Below, piece after piece: positions 1 to 9,156 of a stretch of 64,000 nucleotides of DNA. Position numbers and translations under genes: made by a program. Position 1 is the first letter of the stretch. The number at the start of each line of letters is the position of its first letter. Under the pieces are notes generated by a model, which was not told the DNA's origin, did not search any database, and was given only the letters and a program-made list of their open reading frames with translations. This DNA is from JAIXWP01 sp046309775 (lineage in GTDB: Bacteria; Bacteroidota; Bacteroidia; Flavobacteriales_D; Sanyastnellaceae), in NCBI GenBank assembly GCA_046309775.1, contig JBKCOM010000223.1, positions 26,179 through 90,178 of the forward strand, given 5' to 3'.

Positions 1-426
1 GTCTCTCACAATTTGATAATCTACGTTAAAACTCTTTAATGAACGTGTCGCTACGTTGTCTTGATCTTTAAGAATGCTGAGGAGCAAGTGTTCTGTTCCT
101 ACCAACGTTGCCTTGAAAGTTTTGGCTTCCAAGTAGGTAATCTTTAAAATTCGTTCTGCCTGCTTCACCAACGGAATCATACCGGTGGAAGTAGGTTTCA
201 CGGTGGGTTGGGAAGCTGTTGATTTGATCGAGCTTTCGATCACTTTGCGCAACTTACTCAAATCCACGTCGAGGTTTACAAGCACTTTCACGGCCACGCT
301 TTCACCCTCGCGGATCAAACCTAAAAGTAGGTGTTCCACGCCGATGTAGCTATGTCCTAGACGCAGCGCTTCCTCGCGACTGTAGGTAATTACATCCTTT
401 ACCTGAGGAGAAAATTTAGCTTCCAT
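1..426 (-). CDS. clpC: ATP-dependent Clp protease ATP-binding subunit ClpC, N-terminal part (cut by window edge)
   Basis: Only the first 142 codons lie in the window; the rest runs off the left edge. The reading starts MEAKFSPQVKDVITYSREEA and contains both halves of the double Clp-N domain, with the family motifs LGHSYIGVEHLLLGL and LVGTEHLLLSIL. This domain docks substrates and adaptors onto the AAA+ unfoldase that feeds ClpP in the cytoplasm. The start is the ATG at 426-424, matching the usual ClpC N-terminus. It is divergent from gyrA with a 271-bp gap. ClpB has a similar N-domain, but the MEAKFSPQVK start and GVEHLLLGL spacing favour ClpC, as is usual next to gyrA in Bacteroidota. Confidence 0.9.
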   Translation of the reverse strand, partial: MEAKFSPQVKDVITYSREEALRLGHSYIGVEHLLLGLIREGESVAVKVLVNLDVDLSKLRKVIESSIKSTASQPTVKPTSTGMIPLVKQAERILKITYLEAKTFKATLVGTEHLLLSILKDQDNVATRSLKSFNVDYQIVRD

Positions 427-620
427 ACTTTTTGTGCTCCTTCGTTATATAATGTTCAACCACTTTCAATACAAAAATGTTGCTTATTGCACCCGCAATG
501 AATAACAATTTCGTGAACTGTCCAAATGTATTTGGATTACTACGAACTCTCTTTATTCAAAACGTTAATTATCCACATGAAAATGTGAGAATGTGGATAA
601 AAAAACGACTTGTTTTCTTA

Positions 621-650
621 TTTGATTCTCAAGCGAAAAACGTACTTTCG
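621..650 (+). promoter_or_regulatory. Candidate gyrA promoter, -33 TTTG and -7 TACTTTCG
   Basis: TTTG at 621-624 and TACTTTCG at 643-650 are separated by 18 bp, which fits the Bacteroidota pattern TTTG-N17-23-TAnnTTTG with one change in the -7 box. Transcription would start near 656, leaving a leader of about 40 nt before gyrA. Confidence 0.5.
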
Positions 651-697
651 CGAGCCGCACAAAACAATATTCGTGCGAAAACCAATTAAGAGACGAA

Positions 698-3247
698 ATG
701 GCAGAAGACAGGATTATTAGAATTAACATTGAGGATGAAATGAAAACGGCCTACATCGACTATTCGATGTCGGTTATTGTGAGCAGAGCGCTCCCTGATG
801 TTAGAGATGGTTTAAAGCCGGTTCACAGAAGAGTGTTATACGGAATGCTTGAGCTTGGCGTTCTTTCCAACCGCCCGCATAAAAAGTCTGCGCGTATCGT
901 AGGAGAGGTATTGGGTAAATTTCACCCACACGGAGATAGCGCAGTTTATGACACCATGGTACGCATGGCGCAGGAGTGGTCTTTGCGTTATCCGATGGTG
1001 GATGGCCAAGGTAACTTTGGAAGCATGGATGGCGATAATCCAGCCGCTATGCGATATACCGAGGCTCGTCTGCGCAAGATTGCCGAAGAGCTCCTCGAAG
1101 ACTTAGATAAAGAAACAGTAGATTTTCAGCCAAACTTTGACGATTCGCTAGAAGAACCGAAAGTGATGCCTGCGAAAGTTCCTAACTTACTGCTCAATGG
1201 AGTAAGCGGAATTGCAGTGGGCATGGCGACCAATATGGCGCCTCACAATATCAATGAGGTGTGTTCAGGAATCATCGCATACATCGAAAACGAAGAAATT
1301 ACTACGGATGAATTGATGAAGTTCATCAAAGCTCCTGATTTTCCAACTGGTGGTGTCATTCATGGTTTGGATGGGGTAAAGTCGGCCTATGAGACTGGCC
1401 GTGGTCGAGTTGTCATCCGTGCGAAGGCAAGAATCGAAGAAGTGGATGGAAGAGAATGTGTAATTGTAGAACAAGTTCCATATCAGGTGAATAAAGCCGA
1501 TATGGTAAAGAGAACTTGGGAGCTTTGTCAGGAAGGAAAAATTGAAGGCATTAGTGAAATTAGAGATGAATCCGACCGCAATGGCGTACGCGTGGTGTAT
1601 GAATTGAAGCGTGATGCGATTCCAAATGTCGTGTTAAACAATTTGTATAAGCACACCAGCTTACAAACCTCATTTTCAGTAAATAATATTGCGCTTGTAG
1701 GCGGCCGTCCAATGGTGCTTACGCTCAAGGATATGATTAAGTATTATGTGCTTCACCGCCTTGAAGTGGTGACACGTAGGACTCAATTTGAGCTGAGAAA
1801 AGCTGAGGAGCGTGCCCATATTCTCGAAGGTTTATTGATCGCACTAGATCACCTCGATGAAGTGATTGCCTTGATTCGAGGCAGTCAAACCCCCGAAGAG
1901 GCGCGCGAAGGCCTTATGTCTAAATTCAGTCTTTCCGATATTCAATCTCGTGCGATTCTTGACATGCGTTTGCAGCGCTTGACTGGTCTTGAAAGAGATA
2001 AAATCAAGGAAGAATATGCTGAGTTGATGGAGTTGATTGGACGTTTGAAGGAAATTCTCGCTAGCGAAGAATTGCGTAAAAACATCATCAAAGATGAATT
2101 GCGCATGTTGATGGACAAATTTGGAGATGAGCGCCGTTCGGTGATTGAATATTCATCTGCAGACTTGAGCATCGAGGATATGATTCCAGACGACAATGTG
2201 GTGATTACCATTACACATGCCGGGTATATCAAACGTACGAATCTCAATGAATATCGAGCTCAATCTAGAGGTGGTGTCGGTTCGAAAGGCACAACAGCAC
2301 GTCAGGAGGACTTTGTAGAACACATTTTCACAGCTAGCAATCACGATTGGTTGTTGATATTCACCAAAAAAGGAAGATGTTTCTGGATGCGCGTATTCGA
2401 AGTTCCGGAAGGAACAAAGACATCCAAAGGTCGCGCAATTCAGAATCTTATCAATATAGAACAAGACGACAAGGTGCTTGCCTATATTCCTACCGAGGAT
2501 CTGATGAATGAGGAATATGTTAATTCAAACTATGTAATCCTCTGCACCAAGCAAGGCTTGATAAAGAAGACTTCATTGGAAGCATATAGCAGACCTCGTT
2601 CGAATGGTATCAATGCCATTACAATTGTAGATGGGGACGAATTGCTTCAGGCGCGTCTCACCAATGGCAATTCAGAAATCCTTTTAGCGATGAAAGAAGG
2701 GAAGGCCATTCGCTTCCACGAAAGCACTGTGCGCGCTGTGGGAAGAACTGCGCAAGGGGTAAAAGGCGTGACTTTGGGAAGTGACAAAGATGAAGTGATC
2801 GGAATGGTCTGCGTAAATGATGCTAACCAAGACATATTGGTGGTATCTGAAAAAGGATACGGAAAACGCTCATCTCTGGAAGACTACCGCGTTACGAATC
2901 GCGGTGGTAAAGGTGTGAAAACCATCAACATAACTGATAAAACAGGTCATTTGATAGCCATTCTTGGGGTTCAAACCGAGTTAGACTTCATGATTATTAA
3001 TAAGTCAGGTATCGCAATTCGCTTGCGTGTAGAAGATCTTCGCGTGATGGGAAGAGCCACACAGGGTGTGCGATTGATCAATCTTAGAGGAAATGATGAA
3101 ATCGCCGCTGTATGTTCCGTTGAAAAAGATGAGGAAGATGACGCAATCATCGACACCAACCTAACCGACGGTGCTGAGTTAAACAATGATGCTTCAGACT
3201 CTGAAAATCAAGGTCAAGGGGCAGAGGCTGAGACTTCAGAAGAATAA
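698..3247 (+). CDS. gyrA: DNA gyrase subunit A
   Basis: 849 residues, the normal length for GyrA. It is the breakage-reunion subunit that introduces negative supercoils together with GyrB (not in the window). The active-site tyrosine is Tyr120 in AAMRYTEARL. The quinolone-resistance region reads GDSAVYD with Ser81 and Asp85, the residues of sensitive enzymes. The C-terminal half carries the beta-pinwheel blades, and a GyrA-box-like QSRGGVG lies after the linker, which separates this protein from the ParC-type subunit at 6471. The tail is very acidic. ATG 698 gives the family-typical MAEDRIIRINIEDEM. A strong terminator follows the stop. The gene stands alone, divergent from clpC. Confidence 0.97.
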   Translation: MAEDRIIRINIEDEMKTAYIDYSMSVIVSRALPDVRDGLKPVHRRVLYGMLELGVLSNRPHKKSARIVGEVLGKFHPHGDSAVYDTMVRMAQEWSLRYPMVDGQGNFGSMDGDNPAAMRYTEARLRKIAEELLEDLDKETVDFQPNFDDSLEEPKVMPAKVPNLLLNGVSGIAVGMATNMAPHNINEVCSGIIAYIENEEITTDELMKFIKAPDFPTGGVIHGLDGVKSAYETGRGRVVIRAKARIEEVDGRECVIVEQVPYQVNKADMVKRTWELCQEGKIEGISEIRDESDRNGVRVVYELKRDAIPNVVLNNLYKHTSLQTSFSVNNIALVGGRPMVLTLKDMIKYYVLHRLEVVTRRTQFELRKAEERAHILEGLLIALDHLDEVIALIRGSQTPEEAREGLMSKFSLSDIQSRAILDMRLQRLTGLERDKIKEEYAELMELIGRLKEILASEELRKNIIKDELRMLMDKFGDERRSVIEYSSADLSIEDMIPDDNVVITITHAGYIKRTNLNEYRAQSRGGVGSKGTTARQEDFVEHIFTASNHDWLLIFTKKGRCFWMRVFEVPEGTKTSKGRAIQNLINIEQDDKVLAYIPTEDLMNEEYVNSNYVILCTKQGLIKKTSLEAYSRPRSNGINAITIVDGDELLQARLTNGNSEILLAMKEGKAIRFHESTVRAVGRTAQGVKGVTLGSDKDEVIGMVCVNDANQDILVVSEKGYGKRSSLEDYRVTNRGGKGVKTINITDKTGHLIAILGVQTELDFMIINKSGIAIRLRVEDLRVMGRATQGVRLINLRGNDEIAAVCSVEKDEEDDAIIDTNLTDGAELNNDASDSENQGQGAEAETSEE

Positions 3248-3263
3248 ATGATTATAGACTTGT

Positions 3264-3295
3264 AAAAAAGCCCTTTCAAATGAAAGGGCTTTTTT
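3264..3295 (+). terminator. Intrinsic terminator after gyrA
   Basis: Perfect hairpin: AAAAAAGCCCTTTC pairs with GAAAGGGCTTTTTT around a four-base loop, with a T-tract on the plus strand. It lies 17 bp after the gyrA stop. Confidence 0.9.
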
Positions 3296-3305
3296 GGCAA
3301 GAAAC

Positions 3306-3338
3306 TTGGTTTCTCGGCGCAACAAATAATTACTTTTG
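3306..3338 (+). promoter_or_regulatory. Candidate promoter of the TPR protein gene
   Basis: TTG at 3306-3308 and a perfect -7 box TACTTTTG at 3331-3338, 22 bp apart, placed between the gyrA terminator and the gene starting at 3364. Confidence 0.55.
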
Positions 3339-3363
3339 ACACAAAATAAAATCAGTGAATAAG

Positions 3364-4515
3364 ATGAAAAAAACAATTTTTCTTTCGTTCTCATTATTGG
3401 CGGCTACTACAATTATGGCGCAGCCTTCTGTGACCAACGCCTATAATGCCAACAAAGAGGGAGACTTTGCGGCGGCAGCCACTTACATTGAAGAGGCAAT
3501 CAAGGATCCTAAAGCTGCTTCAAAAGAAAAAACCTGGCGATACAGAGGAGATATCTATCTCAACATTGCCTCAGACCCTAATCTAAAAGCACAATTTCCT
3601 GATGCAATTCAAAAGTCAAAGGAGAGCTTCTTTAAAAACAGGGAACTTGATAAATTCAATGATTATCAAGTTGAAGTAAAAGCCTCACTCGCTCGCTTGC
3701 AGCAACTTATCGGTGCAAACACCGATGAGCAGTTAAAGGCTAAAGATTATTGTGGTGCAGCCCAAGGTTTTGAGTCAATGGCTGAAATCTCAAGCAAATT
3801 CGACTTAGTGGATACCTCCATGATCTTTAATAGTGCATATTGCTACGACCAATGTGGCAAATACGACATGGCCATTGAAAAGTATAAGTATTGCGCAGGA
3901 TTGAATTACAACCTACCTGAAACTTACCGCTATATCGCTGATGTTCAGACGAGAGCTGGAAAAAAAGAAGATGCAATAAAAACACTAGCAGACGCTCGTG
4001 CTAAATATCCAAATGATGCAGAGTTGCTTCGTTCTGAGGTGAATATCTACTTGGCTGATCAAGAATATGCGAAAGCAGAACAACTCTTAGTGGCTTTGAC
4101 TCAGAAAGATCCTTCAAATGAGATGTTTTGGTATGTACTGGGTATCACTTACGACAAGCTCGGAAAGAAAGGAGATGAGGAGAAGGCATACCAAAAGGCT
4201 ATTGAGTTGAAGCCAAATTATTATGATGCTCGTTTTAACCTTGGCGCGTTGTATTTCAACCAGGGATTGGAGAATGATAATATCTGTAATGAGATTCCTC
4301 CAAGAGAAACAGCGAAATATAATGATTGCACGGCAGCGAGCACTGTGTTGTTCAAAAAGTCAGTTGAGCATTTAGAAAATGCTTATAACAACGTTCCAGC
4401 TGATATCAAAGGCACCGCAGAAGAGCGCCAAATCATCACAGCTTTGAAGGATGCTTATTACAAGGCTGGAAGAGAAGAAGATTATAAGAAGATGAAAGAT
4501 TTATTAGCAAAATAA
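3364..4515 (+). CDS. Exported TPR-repeat protein
   Basis: The protein begins with a signal peptide (MKKTIFLSFSLLAATTIMAQ), so it is probably periplasmic. The rest is helical and rich in tetratricopeptide repeats, clearest in the C-terminal half where MFWYVLGITYDKLGKKGDEEKAYQKAIELKP is followed by a second repeat with the A..NLG..Y pattern. A GTG at 3355 would add three residues, but ATG 3364 places the basic signal-peptide start directly at the N-terminus and is preferred. TPR proteins of this size are common in Bacteroidota and act as protein-protein scaffolds; the partner is unknown. It is a single transcription unit with its own promoter and terminator. Confidence 0.8.
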   Translation: MKKTIFLSFSLLAATTIMAQPSVTNAYNANKEGDFAAAATYIEEAIKDPKAASKEKTWRYRGDIYLNIASDPNLKAQFPDAIQKSKESFFKNRELDKFNDYQVEVKASLARLQQLIGANTDEQLKAKDYCGAAQGFESMAEISSKFDLVDTSMIFNSAYCYDQCGKYDMAIEKYKYCAGLNYNLPETYRYIADVQTRAGKKEDAIKTLADARAKYPNDAELLRSEVNIYLADQEYAKAEQLLVALTQKDPSNEMFWYVLGITYDKLGKKGDEEKAYQKAIELKPNYYDARFNLGALYFNQGLENDNICNEIPPRETAKYNDCTAASTVLFKKSVEHLENAYNNVPADIKGTAEERQIITALKDAYYKAGREEDYKKMKDLLAK

Positions 4516-4524
4516 AATTCATAG

Positions 4525-4553
4525 AAAAGGCCCCGAAATGGGGCCTTCTCTTT
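4525..4553 (+). terminator. Intrinsic terminator after the TPR gene
   Basis: AAGGCCCC (4527-4534), loop GAAAT, GGGGCCTT (4540-4547), then CTCTTT. It sits between convergent genes and may serve both. Confidence 0.8.
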
Positions 4554-4600
4554 AAAGTTTTTACTTTACATAATGTAAATTATGATTATTAGTGCAAAGA

Positions 4601-5755
4601 CTAAAAACTTCTGAAAGGATCGCTAAATCTAGGATCGTTCAAAAAATTATGGTCTCTGAAAGTCTTCATAAATGCCACCAAATCCTGCTTCTGTTGTGTA
4701 GTCATAAACATTCTCAACGGCTCCACACCTGTCAATAAATTCTGTTCTAAATCCTGAGGGCTTTCGCCAAGTCTGAAGAATCCGCCGTTCGTTCCGCGGC
4801 GCAAAAAGAAACTCAACTGTGGATGTCTTTGAATCCCGTGATCGTAAAAATCAACCACTTCCTCCAAAGTGTTAAATCGCCCGTCATGCATATATGGCGC
4901 GGTTACTTCGATATTTCTCAATGATGGCACTTTGAACCAGCCGTTCATAGGAACATTCCGCACAGGGTCCATTCCAACTGTTCCCGGGTCGCTGTACCAT
5001 AAATCCAATCCTATGTTCTCGCCGGCGCTGGCACCGCCCATTAAATTATTACCTCCATGACATGAGCTGCAGGGAAACTCATGGAAATACAAATCCTTTC
5101 CACGCAGCTCTTGAGCATTTAGATTGACAAAGTTGTTTTCCCTAGCAACATCCCATTTAGAGTTCACGCTAATCATGGATCTGATAAAATGCACCAATCC
5201 GTCAGATATTCGAGTAATTGTTACGGTCGAATCACCAAAAGCATTGATAAACAATTCCTTATAGTAAGGAATTGCTGCTATTTTTTCGATCATGTAATCT
5301 TTGTCTTCCAAGCCCATTTCGATGTGGTCAGCAATGGGCATTAGCACCATATTTTCCAAAAACTCTTCCCGTAAATCATGAAAAAAGAAACTCTGAAGGC
5401 CTGTATTTAAAATCGCCTGGCTGTTTCGTTTGGTCAATTTCCCATCAAATCCTTCGCTTTTGGCGACGTGATCCGCAAATCCCGCTGATTGTCGATGGCA
5501 TGAGCCGCAGCTCACTCTATTATTCATAGAGAGCTGAGTCTCATAAAAGAGCACTCTTCCTAATGTGGCTTTCTGATTGTCAATATCGAAGCCTGCGGTC
5601 GCATCAAAAGAGACTTGCCCCCCGATAGAGTCGTATTTGTAAACTTGAGTCGGTAAAACCGGAACTCTCTTTAATGGTTCCGCCTCTTCTTTAGAGCAAG
5701 AAACGACAACCACAATTAGTAGAATGATGAAAAACGTCAGGTTGATTTTTCTCAT
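4601..5755 (-). CDS. Di-heme cytochrome c peroxidase (CcpA/MauG family) lipoprotein
   Basis: 384 residues. The N-terminus has a lipoprotein-type signal ending ..VVVVSC at Cys20. Two c-type heme sites are visible, CGSCH in the first domain and CSSCH in the second, in the order and spacing of bacterial di-heme peroxidases; APYMHDGRFNTLEEVVDFYDHG is the conserved C-terminal segment. Known members reduce hydrogen peroxide or, in the MauG branch, oxidise protein or organic substrates. It should sit in the periplasm or on the outer membrane, tethered by lipid. It is the distal gene of a two-gene unit with the beta-barrel protein at 5767-6426 (11-bp gap), which suggests a joint envelope function. 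The exact substrate cannot be told from sequence. Confidence 0.85.
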   Translation of the reverse strand: MRKINLTFFIILLIVVVVSCSKEEAEPLKRVPVLPTQVYKYDSIGGQVSFDATAGFDIDNQKATLGRVLFYETQLSMNNRVSCGSCHRQSAGFADHVAKSEGFDGKLTKRNSQAILNTGLQSFFFHDLREEFLENMVLMPIADHIEMGLEDKDYMIEKIAAIPYYKELFINAFGDSTVTITRISDGLVHFIRSMISVNSKWDVARENNFVNLNAQELRGKDLYFHEFPCSSCHGGNNLMGGASAGENIGLDLWYSDPGTVGMDPVRNVPMNGWFKVPSLRNIEVTAPYMHDGRFNTLEEVVDFYDHGIQRHPQLSFFLRRGTNGGFFRLGESPQDLEQNLLTGVEPLRMFMTTQQKQDLVAFMKTFRDHNFLNDPRFSDPFRSF

Positions 5756-5766
5756 TGTATTTTCTT

Positions 5767-6426
5767 TTAAAATCGAACAATTACAAACAATGCTGTAGGA
5801 AATAGCAACTCCAATTCTGTTTTTGTTCGGATTATCTCTGCATTAAACTCAGGAAACTCCGTATTTTCTCTTACAATCGTGACATAGTTGTTTAGATATC
5901 GAAAACTCATTTCGGTACCGATGCTAAAATTTTTAGAAAAATGGTATTGAGCGAATATGAAAGGCGCCACACCGAATCCACTTGACTCAGTTGTGTTCGT
6001 CGTTTCATGACGGATGTTATTAGCATTCACAAAAATGGTGTTGCTATTACTCGAACGATTCGCGAGCACGGCATCAACGCCATACTTGATTGACCATTTT
6101 TCGTTGAAATTCTTGTAAAGCACCACGCCAAAACGCATATCGAACGTGGAAGTGTCCTGAAAAAAGGTGTTTTGACCATTAAAGTCTGAAGGCTCCTCTG
6201 TGTTTTCAATCGAACGGAAGCCAGCACCTACCCTTAGTCCAAATTTTCCAAAGCTCTTTTCGAGCTGCAAAGCATATGGATTTAGAGTAATATCTGATTC
6301 TGATGAGTTATAATTTCTAAGAACTGGAAAAATATTTAGGCCTATTTCAAAGAAAGCGCTATCCTTTTGAGCTGAAGTCAAAATAGAAAGGCATGCAAAA
6401 CCAATGATCAAAAGTGTTTTTTTCAT
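5767..6426 (-). CDS. Small outer-membrane beta-barrel protein
   Basis: 219 residues with a signal peptide (MKKTLLIIGFACLSILTSAQ) followed by alternating hydrophobic strands with aromatic residues at the strand ends and a terminal ..LFVIVRF, typical of an 8-10 strand outer-membrane barrel of the OmpW/OmpX-like size class. The family could not be named. It is co-directional with and 11 bp upstream of the di-heme peroxidase gene, so both probably share the promoter at 6452-6459. A porin or an anchoring partner for the peroxidase are both possible; this is inference. Confidence 0.7.
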   Translation of the reverse strand: MKKTLLIIGFACLSILTSAQKDSAFFEIGLNIFPVLRNYNSSESDITLNPYALQLEKSFGKFGLRVGAGFRSIENTEEPSDFNGQNTFFQDTSTFDMRFGVVLYKNFNEKWSIKYGVDAVLANRSSNSNTIFVNANNIRHETTNTTESSGFGVAPFIFAQYHFSKNFSIGTEMSFRYLNNYVTIVRENTEFPEFNAEIIRTKTELELLFPTALFVIVRF

Positions 6427-6451
6427 AAAAGCTTAGTTGTGATTAGCTAAG

Positions 6452-6459
6452 CAAATATA
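6452..6459 (-). promoter_or_regulatory. -7 box TATATTTG for the barrel-peroxidase unit
   Basis: Reverse-strand TATATTTG, a perfect TAnnTTTG, 25 nt before the barrel start codon. No clear TTG was found at -33. Confidence 0.5.
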
Positions 6460-6470
6460 AATCAAAACTT

Positions 6471-9152
6471 TTAAAACAGTTTTTCTTGCTTTCCTGGGCC
6501 AGCAGCGGTACCTTTTTTACCCAACTCAATTTCCGTTTCAGTGCCTACACTTTCATCGGGTCTGTCTATTTCTACCTTCTTTGGTTGTCTTGCCTTGATC
6601 ATTTCTTGCAACAGATTCTCACTTTCCTTTTCACGTTGTTCATCTGGAGCGAGCAGCTCAAGGTTTAAGACAGGAAGGGCGGTGAGCCTATTACCAATGG
6701 CTTTCAAGCCTTTAACGGCAATAAAATCTCTGAGATTGACACTCTCATCCATTTTATTTTGCGCCTGCTTAAACTTCTTATTGTATCGGATGTAAAGTGT
6801 TGGGTGGTGCAAAAGCGTCGCTATTCCCAATTTTGATTTGGGGTGTTCTGATATAAATGTGACAGGTCCTTTGCTCGGTTCTACCAAGAAGCGCTTTACA
6901 AACCACTGTTCTTTTTCTCCATCAAAGTAGACTGCAGTAATCGCTTTTTCTGGAATAAATTTCTCCACAGCGATTAGGTTTTCATCAAAGTGAGTGCTCA
7001 ATTCAGGAGCTATAAGTTTGTAAACACCGCTTTGCAAAATTATTATCAATTTATCCTCAGCATCAAAGTCGCCAAGGTAACGACCATGCCCCTCTTCATT
7101 CAGGCGCATGATGCTTTCATCGAGCCAAAATTTGCGCGCGCCGAGCGTGCTGATGCCTGTCTGTTTAAGCTCAACTTTTTTAACAGGATACTTAGAGCAA
7201 ACATTTCCTATGGCGTCGCGCCCTTTAATGGTCAGTTCTGAGAAATCTATATCAAATTTGAGTTTCTTCAATCGATCAAGAGCTCTCAAGTGAATTGTTA
7301 CAACTTCGGCTTCACCGTTGGGATTTGCACTAAAATGGAGCACTTCACTTCCCGCTGTTCCTTTAGTCAGATCATATTCTCGATCTCTTGTGATAGCAGT
7401 TACTGCAAAGCGCTTCATCATTGCTCCGCCGTTTTTACCATCTTTATAAATCATGTTATAGATAGTGCGCTTATCATCCTTTTTCCAAACTGCTGCATGG
7501 ATGATGTCTTTGCCCATAAAGGCTTTTGCCTGAACCTTGCTCACCAACATTTTTCCATCTTTTCGGAAAACGATGATGTCATCGATATCGGAGCAATCAC
7601 AGATATATTCACCTTCATCGCGTTTTAAGCCAGTACCAACAAATCCTTCTGCGAAGTTGGCGTACAGCTTGGTGTTTGCAATAGCTACCTGTGCGGCTTG
7701 TACTACGTCAAATGCTTTGATCTCCGTCTTGCGCTCTTTTCCTTTGCCATATTTAGCTTTTAGATCTTTAAAATACGCTATCGTGGTATCTGTTAGCTTG
7801 TTGAGCTTCTCCTCTACTTCTTCAATGTTTCCTTCGAGTTTGGCGATAAAATCATCTGCCTTTTTACTATCAAACTTTGATATTCGTTTGATTTTAATTT
7901 CTGTCAAGCGTGCTACATCTTCATCGGTTACAGCGCGTAGCAGGTGTTTGGTATATGGTTTTAAACCTTTGTGAATGGTATCGATGATCTCTTCCCACGT
8001 CTCGCATTCCTCAATTTTTCGATAGATTCTTTTTTCAATAAAAATCTTTTCTAAAGATGCAAAGTGCCATTGTTCGCGCAATTCACCCAGTTCAATTTCC
8101 AATTCCTTTCTAATAAGGTCCTTGGTATGTTCTGTTGACTGACGAAGCAATTCATCAACAGGCAAAAACTTAGGTTTATCGTCTTGAATGACGCAAGAGT
8201 TGGGAGAAATACTTACTTCGCAGTCAGTGAAAGCGTATAATGCATCAATTGTTTTATCTGGGGAAACTCCGGGAGCAAGATGTACCACTACTTCAACATG
8301 TTCGGCAGTGTTATCCTCAATCTTTTTGATTTTTATTTTCCCTTTTTCATTGGCCTTTAGAACGCTATCGATTAAGCTTCCGGTAGTTGTTCCAAAAGGA
8401 ATTTCAGTGATTATAAGGGTTTTGTCTTTATCATCTTTTTTAATGCGGGCGCGCACACGCACTTTACCGCCACGTAAACCACTTTTATAGTCTGAAAAGT
8501 CTGCAAGTCCTGCGGTTTGAAAATCAGGGAGGATATTCGTTTTTTTACCCTTTAAAATATCAATGCTTGCGTCAATGAGCTCGTTGAAATTATGAGGCAA
8601 AATTTTGCAAGCGAGTCCCACGGCAATGCCTTCAACACCTAGCGCTAATAGAAGTGGAAATTTAATCGGGAGCGTTTCAGGCTCTTTATTTCTTCCGTCA
8701 TAACTGCTAAGCCAAGTCGTAGTTTTGGGGTTAAAGACGACATCCAGTGCAAATTTGTTGAGGCGAACTTCGATATATCGCGGAGCAGCAGCAGAGTCGC
8801 CAGTGAATATATTACCCCAGTTTCCTTGTGTGTCTAGGAGAATATTTTTTTGTCCAATCTGCACCATGGCGTCACCAATTGAAGCATCACCGTGTGGGTG
8901 ATATTTCATAGTGTTACCGATTACGTTTGCCACCTTGTTGTAGCGCCCGTCGTCCATTTCCCATAGAGAATGAAGGATGCGGCGTTGAACAGGCTTCAAA
9001 CCATCATTGATATGTGGTACCGCTCTTTCAAGAATAACATAAGAAGCATAATCCAAGAACCAGCCTTGGTAGAGGCCTTGAACTTGAGTAACGTCAGCCA
9101 AGTGGCTGTCTTCTTGATTTTCTCCGTTGATATTTTCGATTTCCTCTGACAT
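6471..9152 (-). CDS. parC: DNA topoisomerase IV subunit A (ParC-type)
   Basis: 893 residues. It cleaves and rejoins DNA to decatenate chromosomes, paired with the ParE-like subunit encoded just upstream. The active-site tyrosine is Tyr126 in AAAPRYIEVR. The helix that binds DNA reads YHPHGDASIGDAMV, differing from the GDSAVYD of GyrA at 698. Compared with E. coli ParC the protein has a longer C-terminal domain and a lysine/glutamate-rich tail ending GKQEKLF. It follows parE with a 4-bp gap, so the two are translated from one mRNA. The plus-strand gyrA in the same window confirms that the organism has two distinct A subunits. Confidence 0.95.
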   Translation of the reverse strand: MSEEIENINGENQEDSHLADVTQVQGLYQGWFLDYASYVILERAVPHINDGLKPVQRRILHSLWEMDDGRYNKVANVIGNTMKYHPHGDASIGDAMVQIGQKNILLDTQGNWGNIFTGDSAAAPRYIEVRLNKFALDVVFNPKTTTWLSSYDGRNKEPETLPIKFPLLLALGVEGIAVGLACKILPHNFNELIDASIDILKGKKTNILPDFQTAGLADFSDYKSGLRGGKVRVRARIKKDDKDKTLIITEIPFGTTTGSLIDSVLKANEKGKIKIKKIEDNTAEHVEVVVHLAPGVSPDKTIDALYAFTDCEVSISPNSCVIQDDKPKFLPVDELLRQSTEHTKDLIRKELEIELGELREQWHFASLEKIFIEKRIYRKIEECETWEEIIDTIHKGLKPYTKHLLRAVTDEDVARLTEIKIKRISKFDSKKADDFIAKLEGNIEEVEEKLNKLTDTTIAYFKDLKAKYGKGKERKTEIKAFDVVQAAQVAIANTKLYANFAEGFVGTGLKRDEGEYICDCSDIDDIIVFRKDGKMLVSKVQAKAFMGKDIIHAAVWKKDDKRTIYNMIYKDGKNGGAMMKRFAVTAITRDREYDLTKGTAGSEVLHFSANPNGEAEVVTIHLRALDRLKKLKFDIDFSELTIKGRDAIGNVCSKYPVKKVELKQTGISTLGARKFWLDESIMRLNEEGHGRYLGDFDAEDKLIIILQSGVYKLIAPELSTHFDENLIAVEKFIPEKAITAVYFDGEKEQWFVKRFLVEPSKGPVTFISEHPKSKLGIATLLHHPTLYIRYNKKFKQAQNKMDESVNLRDFIAVKGLKAIGNRLTALPVLNLELLAPDEQREKESENLLQEMIKARQPKKVEIDRPDESVGTETEIELGKKGTAAGPGKQEKLF

Positions 9153-9156
9153 TTTC

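Noticed and set aside
477..689. Open frame of 70 codons upstream of gyrA
   Set aside because: It covers the gyrA promoter region, has no recognisable domain or signal, and its composition follows A/T-rich intergenic DNA.
698..9152. Second A subunit as a gyrA duplicate
   Set aside because: The protein at 6471 is next to a ParE-sized B subunit and has a different active-site context, so it is ParC rather than a gyrA copy.
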